Source of the DNA: Microthrixaceae bacterium
Lineage (GTDB): Bacteria > Actinomycetota > Acidimicrobiia > Acidimicrobiales > Acidimicrobilacustridaceae
Assembly: GCA_947455015.1 (NCBI GenBank)
Contig: CANGMY010000002.1
Location: forward strand, 1 to 58,080
Length of the DNA stretch: 58,080 bases
Reading direction: 5' to 3'
A program made the translations under genes and the position numbers. The notes beneath the pieces are model-generated. The model made no database searches. It saw only the letters and a program-made list of their open reading frames with translations, and was not told where the DNA came from. Positions within the stretch are counted from its first letter, which is position 1. Each line of letters begins with the position of its first letter. Of this stretch, positions 1 to 8,584 are shown piece by piece.

Positions 1-243
1 GTAGATCGAACCGCCGTTGACCCAAGCTCTCGCTGAATTTGTGTAGATCTGCAGATCGAGAAGTCCGTTTGGCGGTCCCGCCTTCCAGGCTTGCCAGAGG
101 GCGATCCCGACCGCGGCCGACAGAGCAACGGTTGCCAGCCACCGTCCCCCTACCTGACAAACCCACGCCATGAAAGTGATCGCGGCAACGATGGCTAAAG
201 GAGTGGTCCATGGGTTGATGAACTCGAACAGCCAATTGGGCAC
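1..243 (-). CDS. GT87-type membrane glycosyltransferase, N-terminal part (cut by window edge)
   Basis: The reverse strand from a GTG at 243 reads 81 codons to the window edge without a stop. The product begins with a hydrophobic helix (around residues 13-27), then a second hydrophobic stretch, then the motif DLQIYTNSARAWVNGGSIY. A D-x-x-x-Y...A...G-x-x-x-Y block after the first helices is typical of the DUF2029/GT87 family, which are polyprenyl-phosphate-dependent mannosyltransferase-like membrane enzymes of Actinobacteria. An in-frame TAG at 253-255 leaves this GTG as the only practical start. There is no Shine-Dalgarno; a TAGCGT sits six bases upstream. The rest of the gene lies outside, so completeness and substrate cannot be judged. 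Confidence 0.7.
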   Translation of the reverse strand, partial: MPNWLFEFINPWTTPLAIVAAITFMAWVCQVGGRWLATVALSAAVGIALWQAWKAGPPNGLLDLQIYTNSARAWVNGGSIY

Positions 244-249
244 GTTGGG

Positions 250-255
250 ACGCTA
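250..255 (-). promoter_or_regulatory. Leaderless-type -10 (TAGCGT, 6 bases before GTG 243)
   Basis: TAGCGT on the minus strand ends six bases before the GTG of the GT87-like gene, and no Shine-Dalgarno is present. The same hexamer with the same spacing precedes the genes at 33711 and 35941. The TAG is also the in-frame stop that limits the ORF. Confidence 0.5.
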
Positions 256-417
256 GCGGAGGGCCGTTTCGCAGGCGTCAGATGTGCGTCATGGACGAAA
301 CATGATTGTCACAGAGATGGTGTCATCCCGATGAACTTTTGGGGGCTAGTTTCCTCTTCGGGCGGGGTCCCTCTGGGGCACTTCTTCGTCCATCCACTTC
401 ACCCCCAAGAGGAGATC

Positions 418-1581
418 ATGGGTACCAAGCCGTCATATTCAAGCCGACGATTCCGCTCAGTCGGCATCGTCGCACTCGCGTTGCTCGGCATTTTCGCCGT
501 TGTGGCAACAGCGTGTGGAAAGAGCAGCAGCGACAGCAACAGTGGCGGCACCGTCAAGGCCGCATGGATCTACGTGGGCCCCATTAACGATGGTGGTTGG
601 TCGCAGACCCACAACGCTGGCCGTGAATTCGTGGCCAACCAACTCGGATCGAAAATTCAGACGACTTACAAGGAAAACGTTCCTGAAGGTCCCGAGGTCG
701 CTCAGGTTATTGACGACCTCATCAAGGATGGCAACCAGATCATCTTCGCAACGTCCTACGGATTCAAGGACGCCATGCAGGCAGCCGCTCAGGCAAACCC
801 GAAGGTGAAGTTCGAAATGGCGACCGGTGATTCGATCACACTCGGCCAGACCGTTCCGTCCAACTACAACGAGTTCTACGGTGCTGGCGAAGACACCCAG
901 TACATCTCTGGTATCGCCGCAGGTAAGGCGACGAAGAACAACACCATCGGTGTCTCGGCTCCGTTCCCGATTCCTGAGGTCATCCGAGGAATCAACGCAT
1001 TCGCACTTGGTGCACAGTCGGTCAACCCGGCTGCCAAGGTGAACGTTGTTTGGACGAAGACATGGTTCGACCCCGCTGTTGAGCGTCAGTCAGCTGAATC
1101 ACTTGTTTCTGCCGGCGCCGATGTGCTCTTCTCGCATCAGGACAGCCCGTCAGCTGGTGAAGTGGCCAAGGCCAACAATCTCCCGTGGTTCGGCTACGAC
1201 TCTGATCAGTCCGGCGCATACAGCTCCGTCTGGCAGACCGCTGCAACCTACAACTGGGGCCCATTTGAGCTCTCAGAGGTCAACAAGTTCATCGATGGCA
1301 CCTGGAAGCAGAACAACTACTACGGCACCATCGCTGACAACTACACCTCGCTTGCGCCATATGGCTCAACCGTCGCCCCTGCAACCAAGGCACTTATGGA
1401 TGCCGAGGTAACGAAGGCGAAGAGTGGCAAAGCCGACGCCTTTGGTTGGTACTGGGGTCTCGCTGACCGTCAGGACCAGGACGGCAAGACCGTGATCACC
1501 AAGGGTCAGACCCTCACGATGAAGGACCTCTACACAATGAGCTACTTCGTCAAGGGCATCACCGGCAGCCCGAAGGGCTGA
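418..1581 (+). CDS. BMP-family substrate-binding lipoprotein of an ABC importer
   Basis: Product of 387 aa, the extracytoplasmic solute-binding component of the importer encoded by the next three genes. It has a positively charged start, a hydrophobic segment (about residues 15-31) and a lipobox VATAC with the lipidated Cys at residue 33, then a Ser/Gly-rich linker. The mature part shows the basic-membrane-protein (PnrA/Med) pattern: KAAWIYVGPINDGGW near the start, then IIFATSYGF and later a hinge-type FGYDSDQSG. Characterised members of this family bind purine nucleosides, but other substrates are possible. A longer reading from 331 exists, but the ATG at 418 has a good Shine-Dalgarno (AGAGGA, 408-413) and gives a proper signal peptide. 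Confidence 0.9.
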   Translation: MGTKPSYSSRRFRSVGIVALALLGIFAVVATACGKSSSDSNSGGTVKAAWIYVGPINDGGWSQTHNAGREFVANQLGSKIQTTYKENVPEGPEVAQVIDDLIKDGNQIIFATSYGFKDAMQAAAQANPKVKFEMATGDSITLGQTVPSNYNEFYGAGEDTQYISGIAAGKATKNNTIGVSAPFPIPEVIRGINAFALGAQSVNPAAKVNVVWTKTWFDPAVERQSAESLVSAGADVLFSHQDSPSAGEVAKANNLPWFGYDSDQSGAYSSVWQTAATYNWGPFELSEVNKFIDGTWKQNNYYGTIADNYTSLAPYGSTVAPATKALMDAEVTKAKSGKADAFGWYWGLADRQDQDGKTVITKGQTLTMKDLYTMSYFVKGITGSPKG

Positions 1582-1587
1582 TCGGGG

Positions 1588-1593
1588 TAGTGT
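1588..1593 (+). promoter_or_regulatory. Leaderless-type -10 (TAGTGT, 7 bases before GTG 1601)
   Basis: TAGTGT ends seven bases before the GTG of the ABC ATPase, and no Shine-Dalgarno is present. It lies in the 19-base gap after the binding-protein gene, so it could give the ATPase and permeases their own leaderless transcript in addition to readthrough. Confidence 0.4.
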
Positions 1594-1600
1594 CCGACCT

Positions 1601-3163
1601 GTGACACAAGATTCATTCGTGGAAGCAGCCACCGCTCCTGCGGTGGCTGCTTTTCACGTCACCAAGAAGTTTCCAGGTGTAATAGCCAACGAGGACGTCA
1701 CCTTCGATGTTCGTGTGGGTGAGGTTCACGCGCTTCTTGGCGAAAACGGAGCGGGCAAAACAACGCTCTCAAATATTTTGACCGGCCTCTACCGACCCGA
1801 CTCTGGTTGGCTTGAAGTCCTTGGCGAGAAGATCACTTTTCAGTCGCCACGTGACGCTATTGCCGCCGGAATTGGAATGGTGCATCAGCATTTCCGCCTC
1901 ATTCCAACATTCACTGTTGCCGAGAATATTGCGCTTGGATCTGCCCACGATCCGATCGGCGGTCGATTCGACATTGCCGCCATCGAAGAGCGAATTGTTG
2001 CGCTGAGCGAATCATTTGATTTGCCGGTTGATCCAAGAGCAAAGATCTGGCAGCTCTCCGTTGGTGAGCAACAACGGGTTGAAATTCTCAAGGTGCTTTA
2101 TCGAGACGCTCGCGTTCTCATCATGGATGAACCGACTGCCGTCCTTACTCCCGTTGAATCAGAGGCACTTGCATCGACGATGCAATCCATGGCCCGAAAC
2201 GGTCGAAGCGTCGTGTTCATTTCGCACAAACTCGGCGAGGTTGCATCAATTGCCGATCGAGTCACCGTTCTTCGTCACGGCCGGTCGGTGGAAACCGTCA
2301 CCGAGAACGACGTCAATGCTTTGGCGTCTCTCATGGTCGGCCGCTCAGTTGAATCGGTAAAGCAGACATCTGAATCGATTTCTCTCTTCGTGGCCGATAG
2401 CGCTCCAGTTGTTTTGGAAATCAGCGACCTCTGCGCCAATGGAGATCGTGGTCTCAAGGCGCTCAATGGTGTGAGCCTCGATGTTCGTGCAGGCGAAATC
2501 GTTGGTGTTGCTGGCGTGGCCGGCAACGGACAACGTGAACTCGTTGAGATTCTCGCCGGGCTTCGTCGATCGTCTTCTGGTTCTGTTCAAGTGGACGGCG
2601 AGTCGCTTGAGAATGGCAGCACTCGTCATCCAATCCGTCTTGGAGTCTCGTACGTTCCTCAGGATCGTATGGGAACTGGACTCGCACCCGATCTGTCGAT
2701 TGCCGAAAACATGGCACTGAAGAAGTACAGACGGCCGCCCGTTTCGCGACCACCGTTTCTTCGTCAATCCGTGATCGATTCTGAAGCTCGCGAACTCATG
2801 GCTCAGTTCGACGTACGAGCACCTTCAGAGACGACACCAACGCGCCGCCTCTCGGGTGGAAATGTGCAGAAGGTTTTGCTGGCCCGCGAGATGTCCGGTG
2901 ATCCCAAGGTCCTCGTCATTGCATCGCCGTCTCAGGGACTCGACGTTGGAGCTGTTGCAATCGTTCATCAGCTACTTCTTGATGCAGCTGGGAAAGGGGT
3001 CGGAATCCTGCTCGTAAGTGAAGACCTTGATGAGGTTCTTTCGCTGTCTCACCGGATTGCCGTGATGTACGAAGGCCGCATTCTCGACACCGTGAACCGA
3101 GTCGATGCCGATGTACAGCGGATCGGTCTCCTCATGGGCGGTCAAATGGAGGAATCGGCGTGA
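1601..3163 (+). CDS. BMP-type ABC importer, double ATPase subunit
   Basis: Product of 520 aa with two fused nucleotide-binding domains, as in YufO/RbsA-like ATPases. Domain 1 has Walker A GENGAGKTT (47-55), signature LSVGEQQRVEIL and Walker B VLIMDEPTAVL. Domain 2 has a degenerate Walker A region (GVAGNGQRE), signature LSGGNVQKVLLARE and an altered Walker B/D-loop (VLVIASPSQGLD) without the catalytic glutamate. A non-catalytic second site is usual in this family. The GTG start follows the lipoprotein gene by 19 bases, and the stop overlaps the permease start (GTGA). It powers import by the two permeases that follow. Confidence 0.93.
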   Translation: MTQDSFVEAATAPAVAAFHVTKKFPGVIANEDVTFDVRVGEVHALLGENGAGKTTLSNILTGLYRPDSGWLEVLGEKITFQSPRDAIAAGIGMVHQHFRLIPTFTVAENIALGSAHDPIGGRFDIAAIEERIVALSESFDLPVDPRAKIWQLSVGEQQRVEILKVLYRDARVLIMDEPTAVLTPVESEALASTMQSMARNGRSVVFISHKLGEVASIADRVTVLRHGRSVETVTENDVNALASLMVGRSVESVKQTSESISLFVADSAPVVLEISDLCANGDRGLKALNGVSLDVRAGEIVGVAGVAGNGQRELVEILAGLRRSSSGSVQVDGESLENGSTRHPIRLGVSYVPQDRMGTGLAPDLSIAENMALKKYRRPPVSRPPFLRQSVIDSEARELMAQFDVRAPSETTPTRRLSGGNVQKVLLAREMSGDPKVLVIASPSQGLDVGAVAIVHQLLLDAAGKGVGILLVSEDLDEVLSLSHRIAVMYEGRILDTVNRVDADVQRIGLLMGGQMEESA

Positions 3164-4287
3164 AGCGCTTCGGATTCAGGCTTGAACCTCGAAGTGATTT
3201 ACCAAAATGGCTTCCTTGGGCAGTCCCAGTTGGTTCGTTCCTGGTTGCGCTGCTCGTCGGAGCAATCGTTCTCTCCATAACTGGGCAGAACCCGTTCTCG
3301 GTATACGCCCGCATCGTGGACCGCGCATTCCTCTCTGACGGTGCGTTCAGCGGAACTTTGGTCTCTGCAACGCCACTTCTTTTCACTGGCCTGTGCGCTG
3401 CTGTGGCGTTTCGTATTGGATTTTTCAATATCGGTGGCGAAGGCCAATTCGTTATGGGTGCGATTTTTGGATCTGGAATCGCGCTGAAATTGGGAGCCGA
3501 TGTCCCCGGAGTTCTAGCGGTTGCATCAATGGTCGTGTTTGGCGCGATTGGCGGTGGGTTGTGGGGATTGATTCCAGGAATTCTCAAGACTCGTTTCCGA
3601 ACCAACGAAATCATCACGTCGTTGATGTTGAATTACATCGCAGCGGTGATCGCCACTTATCTCATCTTCGATTCACAATCGTTCTGGCGAGAACTCTCTG
3701 GGAGCGGCGCGGTTTTCCCGAAGGGGAAAGTTCTCCCAGTGATCGCGTGGTGGCCGAAGCTTGATTTCGGTTCCGTGATCGTGCCGTTCGGTTTCTTGCT
3801 GGGAATGGTTATTGCCGGTTGGCTTTATGTTCTGCAACGTAAAACTCGATTTGGCTTTGAAATGCGTATCGTGGGTGGAGCCCCAACGACGGCTCGCTAT
3901 GCCGGAATCAAGCCCAACCGGGTAATCATCGCGGTTGCGGCGCTTTCGGGAGCGCTCGCCGGTATCGGTGGAGCAACCGATGTTGGAAATTTCCGACACA
4001 TTCTCGACCCCAAGGGCCTTCAACAATCCGGATTCGGGTACGCGGGAATCGTGGTCGCAGCTCTTGCTCGGTTGAATCCAGTTGCGGTCGTATTCGTCGC
4101 CATCCTCTTAGGTGGCATCACGAACGCGGGCTATGCCCTTCGTGGCCCCGATTTTCCAGCGGGACTCGTCGGAGTACTTCAAGGGTTGATCTTGTTTTGC
4201 ACGTTGGGTGGCGAAGTTCTGGCGCGCTACCGCATTAAGCGCTCTTCCCAGAGCAGCGCCGTCGAGACTGCGATGGAGCCGGCATGA
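3160..4287 (+). CDS. BMP-type ABC importer, permease subunit 1
   Basis: Product of 375 aa, an integral membrane permease of the BPD_transp_2 type (YufP-like). About eight or more hydrophobic segments are visible. The central GFFNIGGEGQFVMGA motif is a hallmark of this permease class, and the family loop GGAPTTARYAGIKPNRVI lies before the last helices. The GTG start overlaps the ATPase stop by four bases and has a strong Shine-Dalgarno (GGAGGA, 3148-3153). The 3' end overlaps the second permease (ATGA). It should form a heterodimer channel with the next gene product. Confidence 0.9.
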   Translation: MKRFGFRLEPRSDLPKWLPWAVPVGSFLVALLVGAIVLSITGQNPFSVYARIVDRAFLSDGAFSGTLVSATPLLFTGLCAAVAFRIGFFNIGGEGQFVMGAIFGSGIALKLGADVPGVLAVASMVVFGAIGGGLWGLIPGILKTRFRTNEIITSLMLNYIAAVIATYLIFDSQSFWRELSGSGAVFPKGKVLPVIAWWPKLDFGSVIVPFGFLLGMVIAGWLYVLQRKTRFGFEMRIVGGAPTTARYAGIKPNRVIIAVAALSGALAGIGGATDVGNFRHILDPKGLQQSGFGYAGIVVAALARLNPVAVVFVAILLGGITNAGYALRGPDFPAGLVGVLQGLILFCTLGGEVLARYRIKRSSQSSAVETAMEPA

Positions 4288-5249
4288 GTATCAACGACAA
4301 CATCTTCGTTGTGATCATGGCCTCTGCCATCTTCTACGGAACCCCGCTGGTCTTTGCGTCTTTGGGCGAAGTGCTCGCTGAACGCAGTGGTGTCCTGAAT
4401 CTGGGAGTCGAGGGCATGATGCTCCTCGGCGCAGTCGCAGCCGCATGGGTCTCGACAAACGTTGGTGGGCCAGCGATCGTTGTTCTGCCATTGGCGATAC
4501 TTGCTGCGATGGTTGCAGCAGGCCTCGGTGCTTCAATCCACGCATTCCTCACGATCACGTTGCGTGTCAATCAGATCATCTCGGGCCTGGCACTCACGAT
4601 TTTTGCGGGAGCAGCAGGTCTCTCGTCGTACCTGGCAGGTATCTGGCACCTTGGGCAGACACCGGTGGCGAATCAGTTCCTCCGTCTCGACGTCTTTGGT
4701 CTTGCCGATGCACCGATCGTTGGGCCAATTCTTTTCCACCAGACCTTGCTCACTTACTTCTCGTGGATCCTCGTCATCGCAGCGTCCTTGTACCTCTTCA
4801 AGACGCGTATGGGACTACATCTACGAGCCGTGGGCGAGTCCCCGCAGACCGCAGACTCCGTCGGAATTCCCGTTGCTCGCTATCGCTATGGCCACGTCAT
4901 CCTTGGTGGCTCATTCGCTGGTATCGCAGGTGCATGTTTCTCTTTGATGATCGTGCCCACTTGGGTCGACGGAATGACAGCGGGTCAGGGCTGGATTGCG
5001 TTGGCCCTTGTGATCTTCGGCTTCTGGCGTCCCGACCTCATGCTGGTCGGTGCGTATCTCTTCGGTGCGCTCTCAAGTCTCAGCCTCACCTTGCAGGCTC
5101 GCGGCTTCCATATCTCCACTGCTTTTCTCGCAGCGCTCCCATACGTGATGACAATCGTGGTTCTCGTGATTGCTTCGAACGCTTCGTCGCGGCGCCAACT
5201 GGGTGCGCCAGCTGCACTCGGGAAACCCTACGAACGAGAAGAGCGGTAA
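4284..5249 (+). CDS. BMP-type ABC importer, permease subunit 2
   Basis: Product of 321 aa, the second YufQ-like permease. Near the N-terminus it has LGEVLAERSGVLNLGVEGMM, the counterpart of the motif in subunit 1, and later the loop AVGESPQTADSVGIPV before the final helices. The start overlaps subunit 1 by four bases (ATGA), so the two are translationally coupled. Its stop lies only four bases from the convergent stop of the phosphoribosyltransferase gene, leaving no room for a terminator. Confidence 0.9.
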   Translation: MSINDNIFVVIMASAIFYGTPLVFASLGEVLAERSGVLNLGVEGMMLLGAVAAAWVSTNVGGPAIVVLPLAILAAMVAAGLGASIHAFLTITLRVNQIISGLALTIFAGAAGLSSYLAGIWHLGQTPVANQFLRLDVFGLADAPIVGPILFHQTLLTYFSWILVIAASLYLFKTRMGLHLRAVGESPQTADSVGIPVARYRYGHVILGGSFAGIAGACFSLMIVPTWVDGMTAGQGWIALALVIFGFWRPDLMLVGAYLFGALSSLSLTLQARGFHISTAFLAALPYVMTIVVLVIASNASSRRQLGAPAALGKPYEREER

Positions 5250-5253
5250 CGCG

Positions 5254-5748
5254 TCAGTCGTGTATGTCTGACTCGTGAGGATTCACGAGAGCGTTCTTGG
5301 TCGACCAAGGGAAATCAATCCAATCGCTGGTGTGTTTCCAGACATAGTCGCAGTCGATGACCGACTCTGGCTTCTGATACACCACCGCAGTACGAACTTC
5401 ACCTACCTGCGATGCCACATACTCGGTAACCATTTTCAACGTGTGTCCGGTATCGGCAACATCATCACAGATCAGAACCTTCGATGACTCGATGTTCACG
5501 AGTGTGAGAGGCGGCGGAAGGATGACCGGGAACTCAAGTCGCTCACCTTTCCCGGTGTAGTACTCGACGTTCATGACGTGTGTGTTCTTGATGCCGAGTG
5601 AATAGGAGAGCGCGCCGCCAATCGGGAGGCCTCCTCGGGCGATCGACAGAATGAGGTCCGGGCGGAACTCGTCGCTATCAATCATGCGGGCCAACTCGTA
5701 TGAGGCCTCGCCGAACATTGACCAGGTGAGAACTTCCAACTCGCTCAT
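5254..5748 (-). CDS. Phosphoribosyltransferase, purine-salvage type
   Basis: Product of 164 aa with a type I PRTase fold. The PRPP-binding motif is VLICDDVADTGHTL (91-104), and an SIARGGLPIGGAL loop near residue 35 fits the PPi-binding region. It resembles the xanthine/hypoxanthine-guanine PRTase-like proteins of Archaea and Actinobacteria, which convert a base plus PRPP to the nucleotide; the exact base cannot be read by eye. The gene is convergent with a nucleoside-type importer, which fits uptake and salvage but does not prove it. ATG 5748 has no Shine-Dalgarno but has TAGGTT six bases upstream. Confidence 0.85.
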   Translation of the reverse strand: MSELEVLTWSMFGEASYELARMIDSDEFRPDLILSIARGGLPIGGALSYSLGIKNTHVMNVEYYTGKGERLEFPVILPPPLTLVNIESSKVLICDDVADTGHTLKMVTEYVASQVGEVRTAVVYQKPESVIDCDYVWKHTSDWIDFPWSTKNALVNPHESDIHD

Positions 5749-5754
5749 CTCTTG

Positions 5755-5760
5755 AACCTA
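5755..5760 (-). promoter_or_regulatory. Leaderless-type -10 (TAGGTT, 6 bases before ATG 5748)
   Basis: TAGGTT on the minus strand is spaced six bases from the PRTase ATG, with no Shine-Dalgarno. It faces the divergent hexamer at 5800-5805; the two start codons are only 63 bases apart. Confidence 0.55.
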
Positions 5761-5799
5761 CACAACCACTACGCCCCTCCGTTTCATCAGCGACACAAG

Positions 5800-5805
5800 T
5801 ACGGT
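5800..5805 (+). promoter_or_regulatory. Leaderless-type -10 (TACGGT, 6 bases before ATG 5812)
   Basis: TACGGT ends six bases before the chosen ATG of the DUF2252 gene. It supports ATG 5812 over the upstream in-frame TTG at 5752, which would overlap the divergent promoter. Confidence 0.5.
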
Positions 5806-5811
5806 AACTGC

Positions 5812-7224
5812 ATGTCAATTGATGAACCTGTGATTGCCGGTAGTCAGCCTGAGCTCAGTCCACTGATGCACACAGGTGGTGAATTGTTGAGTCGCGCCGA
5901 GCGTCGCCAGCTCGGCCGCGATCGCCGAAAGGCGACTCCGAGGAGCTCACATGCTGGGTGGGTTGCACCGTCAACTCGACGTGACCCCTACGCAATACTC
6001 AACGACCAGAATCGCCGGCGGTTCCCCGACCTCGTTCCCCTGCGCTGGGGCCGCATGGCCGCTTCACCGTTCACCTTTTATCGCGGAGCAGCTGCGGTGA
6101 TGGCAGCTGACCTTGCTACGACTCCCACGACCGGGCTCGACGTGCAGGTTTGTGGCGACGCGCACCTTCAGAACTTTGGTCTCTTCGCTTCACCGGAACG
6201 CAACTTGTTGTTTGACGTCAACGATTTTGATGAGACGCTCCCCGGTCCTTGGGAGTGGGACGTCAAGCGACTGGCAGCAAGCGTTGAGCTTGCGGCTCGA
6301 GACAATGGCTTCACAGCTGAACAGGCTGAGGCGGCAACACTTCAAAGCGTTTCCTCCTATCGGGCTTGGATGGCGGTCCTTGCTGATCAATCGCAACTCG
6401 ACGTCTGGTACGCAAAGGTTGATGTCGAACAGATCATTCCGTTGCTGCCGACGGATGAACAGAAGCGAACCAATAAGTTCGTCGAACGAGCGCGCCGTCA
6501 CACGACACTCCAAGCCCTCGACAAGCTGACCGTCGTCATCGACGGAAGGCGTGTCATCGTGGATTCGCCGCCAATCGTTGAGCACCTTCCGGAACTGACC
6601 ACGTATCACGCTGTCCACACGGTTCTTGATCGTTACAGGGAGTCTTTGCAGGAAGATAAGCGACTTCTCTTGGGGCGCTTTGAAATTGTTGATATTGCCC
6701 GCAAGGTTGTCGGCGTGGGAAGTGTCGGCACGCACTGTTGGATCGCTCTGTGTAGCGCAGATAGCGAAGACGACGATCCGCTCTTCTTGCAAATCAAAGA
6801 AGCGAACCGCTCAGTTCTTGAGCCTTGGATGGGTGCAAGTACGTACTCGACCAATGGCGAACGGGTTGTGGTTGGGCAGCGACTTATGCAAGCTGCCAGT
6901 GACATGTTCTTGGGATGGACCAAGTTCCGCGAGCGTCACTATTACATCCGCCAATTGCGAGACATGAAGGGTTCGGCCGACGTCGCAACGATGACTCCTT
7001 CGCATCTCTCGAGTTATGCCGGTGTTTGCGGAATGACCCTTGCTCGTGCGCACGCACGTACAGGTGATCCGATCGCGATTAGCGCCTATCTCGGCGAGGG
7101 CGATGTTTTCGATCGGGCCATTGCATCTTTTTCGCAGGACTACGCAGATCAAACAGAACGAGACCACGCGGAGCTTTGTACCCTCATTGACTCAGGAGCG
7201 ATTGAAGCGATCGAGGGTCAATAG
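5812..7224 (+). CDS. DUF2252 family protein (kinase-like fold)
   Basis: Product of 470 aa. The recognisable core is VQVCGDAHLQNFGLFASPE followed by FDVNDFDETLPGPWEWDVKR, the hallmark of DUF2252. This layout (GDxHxxN then a DxNDFDE block) resembles aminoglycoside-phosphotransferase-like kinases, so a small-molecule phosphotransferase role is possible, but the family has no established function that I know of. A longer reading from TTG 5752 is less likely than ATG 5812. The gene ends three bases from the convergent stop of the FAD oxidoreductase. Confidence 0.85.
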   Translation: MSIDEPVIAGSQPELSPLMHTGGELLSRAERRQLGRDRRKATPRSSHAGWVAPSTRRDPYAILNDQNRRRFPDLVPLRWGRMAASPFTFYRGAAAVMAADLATTPTTGLDVQVCGDAHLQNFGLFASPERNLLFDVNDFDETLPGPWEWDVKRLAASVELAARDNGFTAEQAEAATLQSVSSYRAWMAVLADQSQLDVWYAKVDVEQIIPLLPTDEQKRTNKFVERARRHTTLQALDKLTVVIDGRRVIVDSPPIVEHLPELTTYHAVHTVLDRYRESLQEDKRLLLGRFEIVDIARKVVGVGSVGTHCWIALCSADSEDDDPLFLQIKEANRSVLEPWMGASTYSTNGERVVVGQRLMQAASDMFLGWTKFRERHYYIRQLRDMKGSADVATMTPSHLSSYAGVCGMTLARAHARTGDPIAISAYLGEGDVFDRAIASFSQDYADQTERDHAELCTLIDSGAIEAIEGQ

Positions 7225-7227
7225 CTG

Positions 7228-8472
7228 TTACTGCGGTGGCTTCGATTGAAGATCGGCAAGAACTGCTGCAGCGGCGCGTCGTCCCGAGAACAGTGCGCCT
7301 TGAATTGAGGCCGTGTCGCGATGGTCTCCGCAGACGTAACGGCCTTGTCCGAGTCGCACCGATCGTCTCGGATCGAGTGGCGGCAGTTGGAGGGGCTGGC
7401 CATGGGCGATGACGTCAACCCTGATCGTTTCCCAGGACCGAGCGCCGGGATGCCAAGACGCAAGCTGAGTTCGAACGTCTGACTCAAGGTTCGGATGAAG
7501 AGCGTCTTTTCCGGGTACTGCTGCGACACAAAGTGTTTTGCCAGCGGGGGCGTAACTGGGAGCCACTTCGCTATGGATTGCGAGGTTCTTCATGGGCCCG
7601 GAATGGGCGCCGTCGAGCAGGATTCGGCGATTTCGAATTGGCTCATTGGTGGCGTCGAACCAAATGGCGGCGACTGGGCGGGAGCCGGGGTCGGGGATTC
7701 CGAGTAACTCGGCAGCCGAAGGTCCGTGGGTGGCAACGACAACTGCGTCGCTAGTGAGTTGGTCGCCATTCGCGAGCGTGACTGTGGTTCCGTCAATGGA
7801 ACGAACAGGTGCGTTGCAGCGAATCGCGCTGGCGGGAAGCCCTGCTGCGAGTTCGTCGGACAGGGTCCCCATGCCCTTTGCCGGTACGGCGCTGTCTCCG
7901 ACAGCAAGCATGCGGAGGATGACTTCAAATCTTCTCGAAGAAACATCGAGGTCGGGATCAAGTTGAATGCCAGCGAACAGTGGTTCAAAGAATCGTTTGA
8001 TAAATCGTGGTGAGAATCCCAATCGCTCGAGTTCGGCACGAGTGGAGGAGTCGGGTCGTCGCAGAAGATCGGGAACCGAACCGCGGCGAACGGACACGAT
8101 CAGTTTGAGAAGGCGAAGTTTGTCGGCGATCGATCCGATCGGAGCGAAAACTGTTGACGGAAGATCTCGTGGACTGCGGATCGGGTCGCCGACTGTTCGA
8201 AAATCGCTCCCTGTCCAGATCGTTGCCCCCGGTTGAAACCGGCGGAGATCCAATTGGTCAAGATCGAACCAACGCGAAAGTTCGGGATAGGCAGTGAGGA
8301 GAATCTGAAAGCCGCGATCGAGCGTGAATCCATCGACGTGATCAGAGCGAACGCGACCGCCCACACCGTCAGAAGCCTCGAGAACACGAACTCCGACGCC
8401 GGCTGCGGTCAGAGTGCGTGCGCAGGCCAAACCGGCAAGGCCAGCCCCAATGATCACCACGTCTTCGTTCAC
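7228..8472 (-). CDS. FAD-dependent amine-oxidase-type oxidoreductase
   Basis: Product of 414 aa. The N-terminus has the dinucleotide-binding motif VVIIGAGLAGLACARTL (GxGxxG at 9-14), an acidic residue closing the second strand (VLEASDGVGGRVR), and LDRGFQILLTAYPE, as in protoporphyrinogen oxidase/phytoene desaturase-like flavoproteins. Near the C-terminus VRLGQGRYVCGDHRD and ASIQGALFSGRRAA form the usual second FAD-binding region. The substrate is unknown; carotenoid-related oxidation is one option, but no carotenoid genes adjoin. The GTG start lacks a Shine-Dalgarno and has TAGCCT seven bases upstream. Confidence 0.85.
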   Translation of the reverse strand: MNEDVVIIGAGLAGLACARTLTAAGVGVRVLEASDGVGGRVRSDHVDGFTLDRGFQILLTAYPELSRWFDLDQLDLRRFQPGATIWTGSDFRTVGDPIRSPRDLPSTVFAPIGSIADKLRLLKLIVSVRRGSVPDLLRRPDSSTRAELERLGFSPRFIKRFFEPLFAGIQLDPDLDVSSRRFEVILRMLAVGDSAVPAKGMGTLSDELAAGLPASAIRCNAPVRSIDGTTVTLANGDQLTSDAVVVATHGPSAAELLGIPDPGSRPVAAIWFDATNEPIRNRRILLDGAHSGPMKNLAIHSEVAPSYAPAGKTLCVAAVPGKDALHPNLESDVRTQLASWHPGARSWETIRVDVIAHGQPLQLPPLDPRRSVRLGQGRYVCGDHRDTASIQGALFSGRRAAAAVLADLQSKPPQ

Positions 8473-8479
8473 GCGCAGG

Positions 8480-8485
8480 AGGCTA
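8480..8485 (-). promoter_or_regulatory. Leaderless-type -10 (TAGCCT, 7 bases before GTG 8472)
   Basis: TAGCCT on the minus strand precedes the FAD oxidoreductase GTG by seven bases, which fits transcription starting at or next to the start codon. Confidence 0.5.
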
Positions 8486-8584
8486 CCGAGTGCGCCTCAT
8501 GGTTTCCGCCATCGGAGCGACACCAGCACTGCGTGAGGTGACCGTACGCTTTCGTGATGGCCCACTGTTCACGTAAGGACGCAG

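Noticed and set aside
256..417. Purine riboswitch before the BMP importer
   Set aside because: The expected junction and loop sequences of purine aptamers are absent; only G/C-rich patches are seen, and I have no other candidate RNA.
4445..5278. 277-codon ORF in another frame of the second permease
   Set aside because: Arg/Cys/His-rich and unlike any family; the permease frame carries the conserved motifs.
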